A DNA stretch of 64,000 nucleotides from Enterobacteriaceae bacterium LSJC7 (GCA_000302695.1 AMFN01000014.1:62001-126000); one strand, 5' to 3'. Positions 11,491 to 22,004 are shown, numbered from the stretch's first letter. The notes: a model not told the origin generated them from the sequence alone. A program made the numbers and translations.

Positions 11491-12144
11491 ATGGTTCGCA
11501 AACCGTTAATTGCACAGGGATATACGCTGGCAGAGGAAATCGCCAACAGCATCAGCCATGGTGTTGGGCTGGTGTTTGGTATTGTCGGGCTGGTGCTACT
11601 ACTGGTACAGGCCGCAGCTACCAACGCGGGTGCAATGGCTATTACCAGCTACAGTCTTTATGGCGGCAGCATGATTCTGCTGTTTCTGGCCTCCACGCTG
11701 TACCACGCCATCCCTCATGAGCGTGCGAAACGCTGGTTAAAAAAGTTTGACCACTGCGCAATATATTTACTGATTGCCGGGACTTATACCCCATTTTTGC
11801 TGGTTGGGTTGCAGTCCCCGCTGGCCAAAGGGTTGATGATTGTTATCTGGAGCCTGGCGCTGCTGGGGATTCTGTTCAAGCTCACTGTGGCCCATCGCTT
11901 CAAAGTTCTGTCGCTGGTGACCTACCTTGTGATGGGCTGGCTCTCTCTTATCGTCGTTTATCAACTGGCAACCAAGCTGGATGTTGGCGGTGTCACGCTG
12001 CTTGCCGTTGGCGGTGTGGTTTACTCGCTGGGCGTGATTTTCTATGTTTGTAAGCGCATTCCTTACAACCACGCTATCTGGCACGGCTTTGTGCTGGGCG
12101 GCAGCGTGTGCCACTTCCTTGCGATTTACCTTTACGTCCGGTAA
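11491..12144 (+). CDS. trhA: Hemolysin III family membrane protein TrhA (YqfA)
   Basis: 217 residues from ATG 11491, 8 bp after GGAG. The N-terminus [24 protein letters not shown] matches E. coli YqfA; an upstream start would be non-standard. Seven hydrophobic segments, with the PAQR/HlyIII histidines in STLYHAIPH and in [18 protein letters not shown]. coli TrhA is tied to membrane energetics and lipid homeostasis. Its place between bglA and ygfZ is the ancestral one. Confidence 0.92.
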   Translation: MVRKPLIAQGYTLAEEIANSISHGVGLVFGIVGLVLLLVQAAATNAGAMAITSYSLYGGSMILLFLASTLYHAIPHERAKRWLKKFDHCAIYLLIAGTYTPFLLVGLQSPLAKGLMIVIWSLALLGILFKLTVAHRFKVLSLVTYLVMGWLSLIVVYQLATKLDVGGVTLLAVGGVVYSLGVIFYVCKRIPYNHAIWHGFVLGGSVCHFLAIYLYVR

Positions 12145-12147
12145 GTC

Positions 12148-12169
12148 CACTCCCGCCTGGGCGGGAGTG
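12148..12169. terminator. Hairpin between trhA and ygfZ (convergent)
   Basis: A 9-bp perfect stem CACTCCCGC / GCGGGAGTG with a 4-nt loop between two convergent genes. No T-run follows on either strand, so its strength as terminator is unclear. Confidence 0.45.
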
Positions 12170-12175
12170 TATGGG

Positions 12176-13162
12176 TTATGCCTCTTCCAGTGAATAAGGC
12201 AGCGGCTTGATAGTAAGCGTGCTGGTGCTGTCGTCACGCACGCGGAACACGCAGCCTTCTTCCATATCGTTATTCATTACGTTTTGTACCAGCAGGCTGC
12301 CGTCATCAAGACGAACGGCGGCCAGTACCGTGCCGGTGCGCCGCCAGTTCTCACCCATCTGCATTTCAAGGTCTTCTCCAGCCTCAGGTACACGGCTGGC
12401 AGCGCCCGCCAGCAGCCACAGTGCACGCTTGTTAGCACCGCGGTATTTGGCACGCGCCACCATTTCCTGGCCGGTATAGCAGCCTTTTTTAAAGCTGATA
12501 CCGCCCAGTGCCTGCATATTGGTAGCCTGAGGAATAAACTGCGCGCTGTTTGGCGCATCTACCACCGGTAAGCCGCCTTCAATATCCAGCGCCAGCCACT
12601 GGGTGCTGTTATTAAGCTGTGCTTCGCCGCGCAGTGTGTCGGTAAGCGCTGTAGCCTGGGCGGGCGGGGTGATAATCACAAAGCGTTCGGCGGGCAGGCC
12701 CAGCCACAGCAGCGTAGTGCCATTCTCATGGACCAGCGGGGTGTTTTCATCAGGCAGCGTGCTGAATACTTTCGCCAGCGCAGCCCGGGCCTGGAACCCG
12801 GCCAACCCCAGCAGCACGGTTTCGTCATCTGCGCTAATTGTCACTTTAGAAAACACCGCGTATTTTTTCAGTTCGGTTAGCTGCGCATCGCGCAGGCTGC
12901 GCCGTTCAATCCAGGCAAATCCTTCGGGGGTGCGAAACAGGCGCAAATTGCTCCACATTTTGCCCTTGGGATCGCAATGAGCCACCAGCAGATGCTGGCT
13001 ACTGGTCAGCGCTGCCACGTCTGCGGTAACCTGGCCCTGGAGATATTTCTCACCATCGGCACCGACCGCGGTTGCCAGCGCCCAGTCTTCCAGTGAAATC
13101 AGTGTAAGCGGCAGGCGTGCACTGGCAGTTGCCTGACGAGGGGGAAACGGGTTGAAAGCCAT
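12176..13162 (-). CDS. ygfZ: YgfZ, folate-binding Fe-S cluster assembly factor
   Basis: 328 residues from ATG 13162 ([19 protein letters not shown]). It has the GcvT-like fold and the family signature with the essential cysteine, [12 protein letters not shown]. YgfZ acts with folate in maturation or repair of certain [4Fe-4S] enzymes such as MiaB. It is divergent from sdhE with a 260-bp shared promoter region, as in E. coli. The long upstream extension of the open frame is not coding. Confidence 0.95.
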   Translation of the reverse strand: MAFNPFPPRQATASARLPLTLISLEDWALATAVGADGEKYLQGQVTADVAALTSSQHLLVAHCDPKGKMWSNLRLFRTPEGFAWIERRSLRDAQLTELKKYAVFSKVTISADDETVLLGLAGFQARAALAKVFSTLPDENTPLVHENGTTLLWLGLPAERFVIITPPAQATALTDTLRGEAQLNNSTQWLALDIEGGLPVVDAPNSAQFIPQATNMQALGGISFKKGCYTGQEMVARAKYRGANKRALWLLAGAASRVPEAGEDLEMQMGENWRRTGTVLAAVRLDDGSLLVQNVMNNDMEEGCVFRVRDDSTSTLTIKPLPYSLEEA

Positions 13163-13422
13163 AGCAAAGTCCTGGGTTAAGCAGGTGATGAATGCTTCTA
13201 ATGGTAAAAGAGCGTGGGGCCATTGCAAGCGCTTTGATAATGCGATTTGTGCCGTTGTGTTATTGCTACGAGCCGCGTCGTAAAAAAATGAAAATGCTGG
13301 CGTGATAATGAATTTTTCATGGAGATTACTTCCGTCCTGCAACATTCAGTTAATGGAAATGATAAAAAACCAGTTACAATGGCAGCCGACCCCCAATCCT
13401 CTGGAATGCAGGAAAAGAGACG

Positions 13423-13689
13423 ATGGATATCAATAACAAGGCTCGTATTCACTGGGCCTGCCGACGCGGTATGCGCGAACTCGATATTTCCATCATGCCG
13501 TTTTTTGAGCATGAATATGACACCCTGAACGATGACGATAAGCGTTTGTTTGTTCGCCTGCTGGAGTGCGACGACCCCGATTTATTCAACTGGCTTATGA
13601 ATCACGGTACGCCAGCGGATGCCGGGTTTCAGCGCATGGTGCAGTTAATTCAGCAGCGGAATCGGGATCGTGGTCCTGTGGCAATGTGA
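13423..13689 (+). CDS. sdhE: SdhE, FAD assembly factor
   Basis: 88 residues; [21 protein letters not shown] contains the RGMRE motif needed for flavinylation of SdhA and FrdA. Overlaps ygfX by 20 bp, indicating translational coupling. Confidence 0.95.
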   Translation: MDINNKARIHWACRRGMRELDISIMPFFEHEYDTLNDDDKRLFVRLLECDDPDLFNWLMNHGTPADAGFQRMVQLIQQRNRDRGPVAM

Positions 13690-14065
13690 TATCCGGGTTT
13701 CCTGGCGCGCACAGTGGTTGTCGCTGTTATTGCATGGCGTAATCGCGACCGTGCTGTTGCTGCTACCGTGGCCGTTAAGCTACACGCCGGTGTGGCTGTT
13801 GTTGCTGTCGCTGGTGGTGTTTGACTGCGTGCGCAGCCAGCGGCGCATTCGCGCAAGACACGGCGCGTTGACGCTGATGGATGATTACCGCCTGCAATGG
13901 CAGGGCAGGGAGTGGCAACTCAGCGGGTCGCCGTGGTTGCTGCCAGGCGGAATGCTGCTGCGGCTTTCTGGTGATAACAAAAGCCAGCGCTTGTGGCTGG
14001 CGGTTGATAGCCTGGGGGCGCGAGAATGGCGTGATTTACGCCGCTTGCTGCTGGCTCGGAATTAG
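13670..14065 (+). CDS. ygfX: YgfX (CptA), inner-membrane partner of SdhE
   Basis: 131 residues, close to the E. coli form. Two adjacent hydrophobic segments near residues 15-50 anchor it in the inner membrane, followed by a soluble tail. In E. coli the protein has been described as part of a toxin-antitoxin-like pair and in other enterics as a membrane partner of SdhE. Its start lies inside sdhE. It ends 7 bp from the convergent fldB. Confidence 0.92.
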   Translation: MVLWQCDIRVSWRAQWLSLLLHGVIATVLLLLPWPLSYTPVWLLLLSLVVFDCVRSQRRIRARHGALTLMDDYRLQWQGREWQLSGSPWLLPGGMLLRLSGDNKSQRLWLAVDSLGAREWRDLRRLLLARN

Positions 14066-14072
14066 GTCTGGC

Positions 14073-14594
14073 TCAGCCAAAAAGCTCAGCCATCTCCGCT
14101 AAAATTTGCTCACACCAGGCCGCGATGCGCGCATCACTCAGGTCGTACTGGTTGGTTTCATCCAGGGCGAGGCCAACAAACAGTTCGCCGCCTGCTGTGA
14201 CCGGCTTAGGGCTGGTGAACTCGTAGCCTTGCGTTGGCCAGTAACCCATAAACCTCACACCCAGCGGGGCCAGCGCATCGTGCAGCATGCCGAGTGCGTC
14301 AAGGAACCATTCGCCATAGCCTAACTGGTCACCCATACCGTAAAGCGCAACCGGTTTGCCTTTTAGCGATAATGCGCCAAGCTGCTCCCAGATGGCTTCC
14401 CAGTCTTCCTGTATTTCACCAAAATCCCAGGTCGGAATGCCGAGAATCAGTACATCGTACTGCTCCATCAGCGTTGGGCTGTCGTCTTTCAGGTTATGCA
14501 GCGTGACCAGGTCAGGGCCGATAATATCGCGGATTTTCTCCGCCGCCATTTCGGTGTAGCAGGTGCTGGAACCATAGAAAAGGCCGATTTTCAT
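14073..14594 (-). CDS. fldB: Flavodoxin 2
   Basis: 173 residues. The FMN phosphate loop YGSSTCYTE near the N-terminus and the FMN-binding segments GIPTWDFGE and [12 protein letters not shown] are visible. It is a low-potential electron carrier, induced by superoxide stress in E. coli. Position between ygfX and xerD is conserved. Confidence 0.95.
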   Translation of the reverse strand: MKIGLFYGSSTCYTEMAAEKIRDIIGPDLVTLHNLKDDSPTLMEQYDVLILGIPTWDFGEIQEDWEAIWEQLGALSLKGKPVALYGMGDQLGYGEWFLDALGMLHDALAPLGVRFMGYWPTQGYEFTSPKPVTAGGELFVGLALDETNQYDLSDARIAAWCEQILAEMAELFG

Positions 14595-14830
14595 AGCGAT
14601 GACTACTCTTTTTTAACAGACAGGCTTACGCGCCAGTGTACCACAGCCTGCGGGCTTCATCGCGCAGGAGCACTGGCAGAGCTTGCGCTTATTTCTCTGT
14701 CGCTGTGGCGCTAGTACGATGGAAGCCGCTGAAAAGCTGGTCGGCACGCAAGACTTTCAGGCCACATGCTGCCCTGCAAGGGCACGGATTTTGGGTATAA
14801 TGCGCGAAGATGAAAAGAAAAGAGGCCGTT

Positions 14831-15727
14831 GTGGAACAGGATTTAGCCCGCGTAGAACAGTTTCTTGATGCCCTGTGGCTGGAGAAAAACCTGGCGGAAA
14901 ACACGCTTAGCGCCTATCGCCGCGATCTTAAAACCGTGGTTGAGTGGTTGCACGCTAACGGGCAGTCACTGTTGAGCGCGGGTCCAGACGATCTGCAGGC
15001 GCTGTTGGCTGACCGTGTTGAAGGTGGTTACAAAGCGACCAGCTCCGCGCGCCTTCTGAGCGCGCTGCGCCGCCTGTTTCGTTACCTCTACCAGCAAAAA
15101 GAGCGCGCCGATGACCCCAGTGCACCACTCTCATCGCCTAAATTGCCCCAGCGGTTACCCAAAGACCTGAGCGAAGCGCAGGTGAGCCAGCTTTTGCAGA
15201 CACCGCTGGTGGAAGAACCGCTGGAGCTTCGTGATAAAGCGATGCTGGAGGTGCTTTATGCTACGGGTTTGCGCGTCTCGGAGTTGGTTGGCCTGCAAAT
15301 GAGCGATATTAGCCTGCGTCAGGGCGTGGTGCGTGTTATTGGTAAAGGCAATAAAGAGCGGCTGGTGCCGCTGGGCGAAGAAGCCGTTTATTGGGTTGAA
15401 AACTACCTGACTCATGGCCGTCCGTGGCTTTTGAACGAGCAGGCAAGCGATGTGCTGTTCCCAAGCCAGCGCGCGCGTCAGATGACGCGCCAGACTTTCT
15501 GGCATCGGATAAAACATTATGCCACGCTCGCAGGCATCGACAGTGCTAAGCTGTCGCCCCATGTTTTGCGCCATGCGTTTGCGACCCACTTACTCAATCA
15601 TGGAGCCGATTTGCGCGTGGTGCAGATGTTGTTAGGGCATAGCGATCTCTCCACAACGCAAATTTATACACATGTAGCGACCGAACGTTTGCGTCAGCTG
15701 CATCAACAGCACCACCCGAGAGCGTGA
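14831..15727 (+). CDS. xerD: Site-specific tyrosine recombinase XerD
   Basis: 298 residues from the GTG at 14831, exactly the E. coli length; AGAGG lies 5-6 bp before it. An in-frame ATG seven codons upstream is less likely. With XerC it resolves chromosome dimers at dif. The catalytic residues of the tyrosine recombinase family are present: TGLRVSEL (Arg), LSPHVLRHAFATHLL (His, Arg), GHSDLSTTQIY (Tyr nucleophile). It is first of the xerD-dsbC-recJ run. Confidence 0.95.
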   Translation: MEQDLARVEQFLDALWLEKNLAENTLSAYRRDLKTVVEWLHANGQSLLSAGPDDLQALLADRVEGGYKATSSARLLSALRRLFRYLYQQKERADDPSAPLSSPKLPQRLPKDLSEAQVSQLLQTPLVEEPLELRDKAMLEVLYATGLRVSELVGLQMSDISLRQGVVRVIGKGNKERLVPLGEEAVYWVENYLTHGRPWLLNEQASDVLFPSQRARQMTRQTFWHRIKHYATLAGIDSAKLSPHVLRHAFATHLLNHGADLRVVQMLLGHSDLSTTQIYTHVATERLRQLHQQHHPRA

Positions 15728-15753
15728 GTGCCATCAATGATGAAGGAATCATT

Positions 15754-16473
15754 ATGAAAAAAAGTTTTTTGCTGTTCTCCCTGCTGGCGGCCGCGTTTTC
15801 AGGCTTTGCTCACGCTGATGATGCAGCAATTAAGCAGACGTTGGGCAAACTGGGCCTGACGAATACCGAAATTCAGGATGCTCCGGTTGCCGGGATGAAA
15901 ACCGTGATTTCCAACAGCGGCGTGCTCTATCTCTCTGAAGATGGCAAATATCTGGTGCAGGGGCCGGTTTATGATGTCAGCGGCAGCCAGCCGGTGAACA
16001 TCACCAACAAGCTCCTGATGGGCAAGCTGAATGCGCTGGAAAAAGAGATGATCGTCTATAAAGCCGCGCAGGAAAAATATGTCATTACGGTGTTCACCGA
16101 CATCACCTGCGGGTACTGCCATAAGCTGCACGAAGAGATGAGCGACTATAACGCGCTGGGTATTACCGTGCGCTACCTGGCGTTCCCGCGTCAGGGCGTC
16201 AACAGCCAGGCTGAAAAGGATATGAAATCCATCTGGTGTGCCAAAGACCGCAATAAGGCCTTTGATGCCGCGATCAAAGGCAGCCCGGTGGCGGCGGCAA
16301 GCTGCGATCTGGACATCAAAAAACATTACGCGCTGGGCGTGCAGTTTGGTATTCAGGGCACGCCAGCCGTGTTACTGACCGACGGTACCCTGATTCCGGG
16401 TTACCAGGGGCCAAAAGATATGAAAGCGTTTCTGGACGAGCACCAGCGCCAGACAAAAACCAACGGGCAGTAA
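15754..16473 (+). CDS. dsbC: Thiol:disulfide isomerase DsbC
   Basis: 239 residues from ATG 15754, after AAGGA. Sec signal peptide of ~20 residues ending FAHA before DDAAIKQ, then the dimerisation domain, linker and thioredoxin-like domain with active site CGYC and a cis-Pro motif GTPAVLL. It reshuffles wrong disulfides in the periplasm and is kept reduced by DsbD. It lies 3 bp before recJ. Confidence 0.96.
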   Translation: MKKSFLLFSLLAAAFSGFAHADDAAIKQTLGKLGLTNTEIQDAPVAGMKTVISNSGVLYLSEDGKYLVQGPVYDVSGSQPVNITNKLLMGKLNALEKEMIVYKAAQEKYVITVFTDITCGYCHKLHEEMSDYNALGITVRYLAFPRQGVNSQAEKDMKSIWCAKDRNKAFDAAIKGSPVAAASCDLDIKKHYALGVQFGIQGTPAVLLTDGTLIPGYQGPKDMKAFLDEHQRQTKTNGQ

Positions 16474-16476
16474 CGG

Positions 16477-18210
16477 GTGAGACAAGAAACACAACTTCGC
16501 CGCCGGGAATGGGATAGTTCTATTATTCTTCCGGCGGACGTGCCACCGCTGCTGGCGCGGCTTTATGCCAGCCGCGGCGTGAAACACATGCAGGAATTAG
16601 AGCGCGGCGTGAAAGGTATGTTGCCCTGGCAGCAACTCAACGGTATGGAGGCTGCGGTTAAATTGCTGCACTCAGCCTTTCGGGAAGGACTGCATATCGT
16701 TGTTGTTGGTGATTTTGATGCCGACGGCGCGACCAGCACGGCACTCAGCGTGCTGGGCCTGCGGGCGTTAGGCGGCAAGCGTGTTAGCTATCTGGTTCCC
16801 AACCGTTTTGAAGACGGTTACGGCCTAAGTCCTGAGGTGGTCGACCAGGCCCATGCCCGCGGCGCGCAGCTGATTATGACGGTCGATAACGGCATTTCTT
16901 CCCATAGCGGTGTGGAGCACGCACATGCGTTAGGCATTCCGGTGCTGGTGACCGATCACCACCTGCCGGGCGACCTGCTGCCTGCGGCCGAGGCTATCGT
17001 CAACCCAAACCTGGTTGACTGCGAGTTTCCGTCCAAATCGCTGGCGGGCGTAGGCGTGGCGTTTTATCTGTTGCTGGCGCTGCGTGCACACTTGCGTGAG
17101 CAGGGCTGGTTTGAAGAGCAGGGCATCGCGATGCCAAACCTTGCAGAGTACCTCGACCTGGTGGCGCTGGGTACCGTGGCAGACGTAGTGCCGCTTGATG
17201 CCAACAACCGCATTCTGACCTGGCAAGGGTTGAGCCGTATTCGTGCCGGGCGTTGTCGCCCTGGCATCCGTGCGCTGCTGGAAATCGCTAACCGTGACCC
17301 GCAGCGCCTGAGTGCCAGCGACCTCGGGTTTGCGCTCGGACCGCGTCTGAACGCGGCAGGCCGACTGGACGATATGTCTGTCGGTGTGGCGCTTTTGCTG
17401 TGTGATAACCTGGGGCAGGCGCGCGTGCTGGCTAATGAGCTGGATGCGCTCAACCAGACCCGCAAAGAAATCGAGCAGGGGATGCAGGCCGAAGCCATGG
17501 TGCTGTGTGATGAACTGGGGCGAAGCAGTGAGGCGATGCCCGCAGGGCTTGCGCTGTATCACCCGCAGTGGCACCAGGGCGTGGTTGGTATTCTTGCCTC
17601 ACGCATCAAAGAGCGTTTTCACCGCCCGGTGATTGCGTTTGCGCCCGCAGGCGACGGCATCCTGAAAGGCTCTGGTCGTTCTGTGCAGGGGTTGCACATG
17701 CGCGACGCGCTGGAGCGCCTGGACACGCAAAACCCCGGCCTGATGTTGAAATTCGGCGGCCACGCCATGGCGGCCGGTTTGTCGCTTGAAGAAGCGCGCT
17801 TTGAGGAGTTTAACCAACGTTTTTGCGCGCTGGTTAACGACTGGCTTGACCCGGCAATGTTGCAGGGCGAAATCTGGAGCGACGGGCCGTTGGCCGCCCA
17901 GGAGATGACGCTTGAAACCGCAGAGCTTCTGCGCGACGCCGGTCCCTGGGGGCAGATGTTCCCGGAACCCTTATTTGATGGCAAATTCCGCCTGCTCCAG
18001 CAGCGTATCGTGGGTGAGCGCCACCTGAAGGTGATGGTGGAGCCCGTCGGCGGCGGGCCGCTGCTTGACGGCATTGCGTTTAACGTTGATACCAGCCGCT
18101 GGCCGGACAACGGCGTGCGCGAAGTGGAGCTGGCCTATAAGCTCGACGTCAACGAGTTTCGCGGCAACCGCAGCGTACAGCTTCTTATTGATGCCATCTG
18201 GCCGCTGTAG
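16477..18210 (+). CDS. recJ: Single-strand 5'-3' exonuclease RecJ
   Basis: 577 residues, identical to E. coli length, beginning with a GTG codon at 16477 and MRQETQLRRRE. DHH-superfamily motifs: GDFDADGATST, TVDNGIS, TDHHLPG, and the DHHA1 motif GGHAMAAG. It degrades single strands in RecFOR recombination and mismatch repair. Only 3 bp separate it from dsbC. Confidence 0.96.
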   Translation: MRQETQLRRREWDSSIILPADVPPLLARLYASRGVKHMQELERGVKGMLPWQQLNGMEAAVKLLHSAFREGLHIVVVGDFDADGATSTALSVLGLRALGGKRVSYLVPNRFEDGYGLSPEVVDQAHARGAQLIMTVDNGISSHSGVEHAHALGIPVLVTDHHLPGDLLPAAEAIVNPNLVDCEFPSKSLAGVGVAFYLLLALRAHLREQGWFEEQGIAMPNLAEYLDLVALGTVADVVPLDANNRILTWQGLSRIRAGRCRPGIRALLEIANRDPQRLSASDLGFALGPRLNAAGRLDDMSVGVALLLCDNLGQARVLANELDALNQTRKEIEQGMQAEAMVLCDELGRSSEAMPAGLALYHPQWHQGVVGILASRIKERFHRPVIAFAPAGDGILKGSGRSVQGLHMRDALERLDTQNPGLMLKFGGHAMAAGLSLEEARFEEFNQRFCALVNDWLDPAMLQGEIWSDGPLAAQEMTLETAELLRDAGPWGQMFPEPLFDGKFRLLQQRIVGERHLKVMVEPVGGGPLLDGIAFNVDTSRWPDNGVREVELAYKLDVNEFRGNRSVQLLIDAIWPL

Positions 18211-18225
18211 GCGGCCTTCCACATA

Positions 18226-18248
18226 TGCCGGGGAGAAAGTCCCCGGCA
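18226..18248 (+). terminator. Strong hairpin between recJ and prfB
   Basis: A perfect 9-bp stem TGCCGGGGA / TCCCCGGCA with a 5-nt loop, 15 bp after recJ. No T-run follows, so it may be an mRNA end-protection or processing structure and not a true terminator. Confidence 0.45.
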
Positions 18249-18345
18249 GGTGAAGCAAAGCTATAAAAGGCCGCGTAAATCCGGTAAACTTTCGCCCCTA
18301 CGACCAGAATCTGACCACTCCACTGACAAAAAGAATCTGCATACC

Positions 18346-19444
18346 ATGTTTGAAATTAACCCGGTAAAAAACCGCATCCAGGATCTCACTGAACGCTCTG
18401 ACGTTCTTAGGGGGTATCTTTGACTACGATGCCAAGAAAGAGCGTCTTGAAGAAGTAAACGCCGAGCTGGAACAGCCGGACGTCTGGAATGAACCCGAGC
18501 GTGCACAGGCGCTGGGCAAAGAGCGCTCCTCGCTTGAAGCAGTGGTTGAGACGCTGGATCAGATGTCCCAGGGGCTGGAGGATGTCTCCGGTCTGCTGGA
18601 GCTGGCCGTTGAGGCCGACGACGAAGAAACCTTCAACGAAGCAGTGGCAGAACTCGACCAGCTGGACGACAAACTGGCGCAGCTGGAGTTTCGCCGCATG
18701 TTCTCCGGCGAATATGATAACGCCGACTGCTATCTCGATATCCAGGCAGGCTCCGGTGGCACCGAAGCGCAGGACTGGGCCAGCATGCTGCTGCGCATGT
18801 ATCTGCGTTGGGCAGAAGCCCGCGGCTTCAAGACCGAAATCATTGAAGAGTCCGAAGGTGAAGTGGCCGGTCTCAAATCCGCGACTATCAAAATCATTGG
18901 CGATTACGCTTACGGTTGGCTACGTACCGAAACCGGCGTGCACCGTCTGGTGCGTAAGAGCCCGTTTGACTCCGGCGGCCGTCGTCACACCTCGTTTAGC
19001 TCGGCGTTTGTTTACCCGGAAGTGGACGACGATATCGATATCGAAATCAACCCAGCGGATCTGCGCATTGACGTCTATCGCGCATCCGGCGCGGGTGGTC
19101 AGCACGTCAACCGTACCGAATCAGCGGTACGTATCACCCACGTCCCGACCGGGACGGTGACCCAGTGCCAGAACGACCGTTCCCAGCACAAGAACAAAGA
19201 CCAGGCGATGAAGCAGATGAAGGCGAAGCTGTACGAGCTGGAAATGCAGAAGAAAAACGCCGAAAAACAGGTTATGGAAGACAACAAATCTGATATCGGC
19301 TGGGGCAGTCAGATTCGCTCTTATGTACTGGACGATGCGCGTATTAAAGACCTGCGCACCGGGGTAGAAACCCGTAACACCCAGGCGGTACTGGATGGCG
19401 ATCTCGACAAATTTATTGAAGCAAGTTTGAAAGCAGGGTTATGA
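18346..19444 (+). CDS. prfB: Peptide chain release factor 2, with programmed +1 frameshift
   Basis: Translation starts at ATG 18346, reads 25 codons to CTT, then shifts +1 over the in-frame TGA at 18421-18423 and continues in the second frame from GAC 18422 to the stop at 19444. The joined product is 365 residues, the E. coli RF2 length. The stop-codon recognition tripeptide SPF (KSPFDSGG) and catalytic GGQ ([11 protein letters not shown]) are present. The residue before SGAGGQ is Ala, the common type, not the Thr246 variant of K-12 that lowers RF2 activity. RF2 reads UGA and UAA. lysS follows 9 bp downstream. Confidence 0.97.
18409..18424 (+). promoter_or_regulatory. prfB +1 frameshift signal
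   Basis: AGGGGGTATCTTTGAC: an internal Shine-Dalgarno-like AGGGGG three bases before the CTT-TGA-C slippery site. This is the known autoregulation element: low RF2 slows termination at TGA and favours the shift into the productive frame. Confidence 0.95.
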
Positions 19445-19453
19445 GGAACCAAC

Positions 19454-20971
19454 ATGTCTGAACAACAACCACAGGGCAGCGCAGCGGCGGTAGAGTTAAA
19501 TAACGAACTGATGAACCGTCGTGAGAAGCTGGTTGCGCTGCGTGAGCAGGGCATCGCTTTCCCCAACGATTTTCGTCGTGACCATACCTCTGACCAACTG
19601 CACAGCGCCTTCGATGCCAAAGAAAATGAAGAGCTGGAAGACCTGAACGTCGAAGTGAGCGTGGCCGGGCGTATGATGACCCGCCGCATCATGGGTAAGG
19701 CGTCTTTTGTGACCTTACAGGACGTTGGTGGCCGTATTCAGCTGTACGTCGCGCGTGATGATCTGCCGGAAGGCATTTATAACGAGCAGTTTAAAAAGTG
19801 GGATCTTGGCGATATCCTCGGCGCCCGTGGTAAGTTGTTTAAGACCAAGACCGGCGAGCTGTCCATTCACTGCACCGAGCTGCGTCTTCTGACTAAAGCA
19901 CTACGTCCGCTGCCGGACAAGTTCCACGGCCTGGCAGACCAGGAAACCCGCTATCGCCAGCGCTATCTGGATCTCATCGCCAACGACGAATCACGCCACA
20001 CCTTTATGGTGCGCTCGCGCATTATGGCGGGCATCCGCCAGTTCATGGTTGGCCGCGGCTTCATGGAAGTCGAAACCCCGATGATGCAGGTTATCCCGGG
20101 CGGTGCCGCCGCGCGTCCGTTTGTGACACACCACAACGCGCTGGATTTGGACATGTACCTGCGTATTGCGCCGGAGCTGTACCTCAAGCGTCTGGTGGTC
20201 GGCGGTTTTGAGCGCGTGTTCGAAATCAACCGTAACTTCCGTAACGAGGGCATCTCTGTACGCCACAACCCTGAGTTCACCATGATGGAACTCTATATGG
20301 CGTATGCAGATTACAAAGACCTGATTGAACTGACTGAATCGCTGTTCCGCACGCTGGCGCAGGATGTGCTGGGCCAGACGCAGGTGCCTTACGGTGAAGA
20401 GACGTTTGACTTTGGTAAGCCGTTTGAAAAACTGACCATGCGTGAAGCTATCAAGAAATATCGCCCGGAAACCGATATGGCGAGTCTGGATAACTTTGAC
20501 AGCGCGAAAGCGATTGCCGAAACCATTGGCATCAAAGTTGAGAAAAGCTGGGGACTTGGTCGCATTGTGACCGAGATCTTTGAAGAAGTGGCAGAGAGCC
20601 ATCTGATTCAACCGACTTTTATCACCGAATATCCGGCAGAGGTTTCACCGCTGGCGCGCCGTAACGACGTGAATCCGGAAATTACCGACCGTTTTGAATT
20701 TTTCATCGGTGGGCGTGAAATCGGCAACGGCTTCTCCGAGCTTAACGATGCAGAAGACCAGGCGCAGCGCTTTGCTGACCAGGTAGCGGCGAAAGATGCT
20801 GGCGACGACGAAGCGATGTTCTTTGATGAAGACTACGTGACGGCGCTGGAGCATGGGCTGCCGCCGACGGCGGGTCTGGGCATTGGTATTGACCGTATGG
20901 TGATGCTGTTTACTAACAGCCACACTATCCGCGATGTGATTTTGTTCCCGGCCATGCGCCCGGTTAAATAA
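19454..20971 (+). CDS. lysS: Lysyl-tRNA synthetase (class II)
   Basis: 505 residues, the E. coli length. Class II motifs are visible: motif 2 [21 protein letters not shown] and motif 3 [13 protein letters not shown]. An OB-fold anticodon-binding domain occupies the N-terminal ~150 residues. Co-transcribed with prfB (9-bp gap). A terminator follows. The idi gene, next to lysS in E. coli, is absent here. Confidence 0.97.
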   Translation: MSEQQPQGSAAAVELNNELMNRREKLVALREQGIAFPNDFRRDHTSDQLHSAFDAKENEELEDLNVEVSVAGRMMTRRIMGKASFVTLQDVGGRIQLYVARDDLPEGIYNEQFKKWDLGDILGARGKLFKTKTGELSIHCTELRLLTKALRPLPDKFHGLADQETRYRQRYLDLIANDESRHTFMVRSRIMAGIRQFMVGRGFMEVETPMMQVIPGGAAARPFVTHHNALDLDMYLRIAPELYLKRLVVGGFERVFEINRNFRNEGISVRHNPEFTMMELYMAYADYKDLIELTESLFRTLAQDVLGQTQVPYGEETFDFGKPFEKLTMREAIKKYRPETDMASLDNFDSAKAIAETIGIKVEKSWGLGRIVTEIFEEVAESHLIQPTFITEYPAEVSPLARRNDVNPEITDRFEFFIGGREIGNGFSELNDAEDQAQRFADQVAAKDAGDDEAMFFDEDYVTALEHGLPPTAGLGIGIDRMVMLFTNSHTIRDVILFPAMRPVK

Positions 20972-20992
20972 AATCCCTTGTAGTGCCTGGTA

Positions 20993-21018
20993 AACGCCCT
21001 CTTTATGAGGGCGTTTTT
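20993..21018 (+). terminator. Intrinsic terminator of prfB-lysS
   Basis: A 9-bp stem AACGCCCTC / GAGGGCGTT, loop TTTAT, then TTTGT, 21 bp after the lysS stop. Confidence 0.88.
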
Positions 21019-21079
21019 GTATCTGTAGCGGGGCGATGCTAAGATAAGTCGCTTTGTTAACTGGGCGGAGAAGACGAAC

Positions 21080-21847
21080 GTGAGCAACGGACGCCGTGGC
21101 ACATCCTGGGTTTTAAGCGCAGCCTGTCTGGCGCTGTGCCTGCTGCTGACAGCCTGTTCGTCCAGCAAAAAATCCGTACCGGAAAAAGGTAGCTACAGCG
21201 GCGCGACCTACACCGTTAAACGCGGTGATACGCTCTGGCGTATTGCCCGCATGAGCGGCAGCAGCGTCAATGAGCTGGCGCGCATCAACAACCTGCGCTC
21301 GCCTTACACGCTGGAGATTGGTCAAAAGCTGCGCGTGAAGTCTTCCGGCAGTGCAAAAACCACCGCTACGGCACGCAACACCACAGCCCGCAAAACGACC
21401 GCACGTAAAAATACTACCGCCACGCGCAACACCTCAAGCAGTACGCCTAAAGTAGCTGCACCGCCAGTGGGCTCCCGCTGCTGGCGTTGGCCAGCAAAAG
21501 GCAATGTCATTCTGCCATTCTCCACCGCAGAAGGCGGCAACAAAGGGCTGGATATTGGTGGTTCGCGTGGTGCGCCAATCTATGCCGCAGGAGCGGGCCG
21601 GGTGGTGTACGCAGGCAATCAGCTGCGCGGTTACGGCAACCTGATTCTGATTAAGCACGGCGAAGACTACATCACAGCTTACGGTCATAACGAAAAGCTG
21701 CTGGTTAGTGAAGGCCAGCAGGTCAGTGCCGGTCAGCAGATAGCAACCATGGGCAGCAGCGGCAGTACCTCGGTGGGCCTGCATTTCCAGATTCGCTACC
21801 GCGCGACGGCTATCGATCCGCAGCGCTATCTGCCGCCGTCATGCTGA
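21080..21847 (+). CDS. ygeR: YgeR (ActS), LysM/M23 amidase-activator lipoprotein
   Basis: 255 residues from a GTG at 21080, preceded by GGCGGAG. A lipoprotein signal with lipobox LLTAC (Cys26) is followed by a LysM peptidoglycan-binding domain (YTVKRGDTLWRIARMSG), a Thr/Ala/Lys-rich linker and a C-terminal M23/LytM domain (GGNKGLDIGG... HFQIRYRA). The E. coli orthologue activates AmiC and lacks full metalloprotease activity. Here GLDIG replaces the HxxxD zinc motif, so it is probably likewise a non-catalytic activator. Confidence 0.93.
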   Translation: MSNGRRGTSWVLSAACLALCLLLTACSSSKKSVPEKGSYSGATYTVKRGDTLWRIARMSGSSVNELARINNLRSPYTLEIGQKLRVKSSGSAKTTATARNTTARKTTARKNTTATRNTSSSTPKVAAPPVGSRCWRWPAKGNVILPFSTAEGGNKGLDIGGSRGAPIYAAGAGRVVYAGNQLRGYGNLILIKHGEDYITAYGHNEKLLVSEGQQVSAGQQIATMGSSGSTSVGLHFQIRYRATAIDPQRYLPPSC

Positions 21848-21884
21848 CGGCGCTTAAAATACCACCACTTAGCGACGCCGGGGC

Positions 21885-21912
21885 TTGCCAGTCCCGGCTG
21901 ACCGTTTATAAT
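21885..21912 (+). promoter_or_regulatory. Sigma-70 promoter of tRNA-Gly
   Basis: TTGCCA at 21885-21890 and TATAAT at 21907-21912, separated by 16 bp, ending 18 bp before the tRNA. Confidence 0.7.
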
Positions 21913-21930
21913 GCGAGACGCACTGATGAT

Positions 21931-22004
21931 GCGGGCGTAGTTCAATGGTAGAACGAGAGCTTCCCAAGCTCTATACGAGGGTTCGATTCCCTTCGCCCGC
22001 TCCA
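21931..22004 (+). tRNA. glyU: tRNA-Gly (anticodon CCC)
   Basis: A 74-nt cloverleaf beginning GCGGGCG and ending CGCCCGC-TCCA with encoded CCA. The anticodon stem AGAGC/GCTCT encloses the loop TTCCCAA, giving anticodon CCC (reads GGG). T-arm GGTTCGATTCC is present. It lies next to ygeR, as glyU does in E. coli. Accessory DNA starts immediately after it. Confidence 0.95.

Noticed and set aside
18542-19444. prfB starting at the internal ATG 18542
   Set aside because: The upstream frame 0 segment, frameshift signal and RF2 N-terminus are all present, so the gene starts at 18346.
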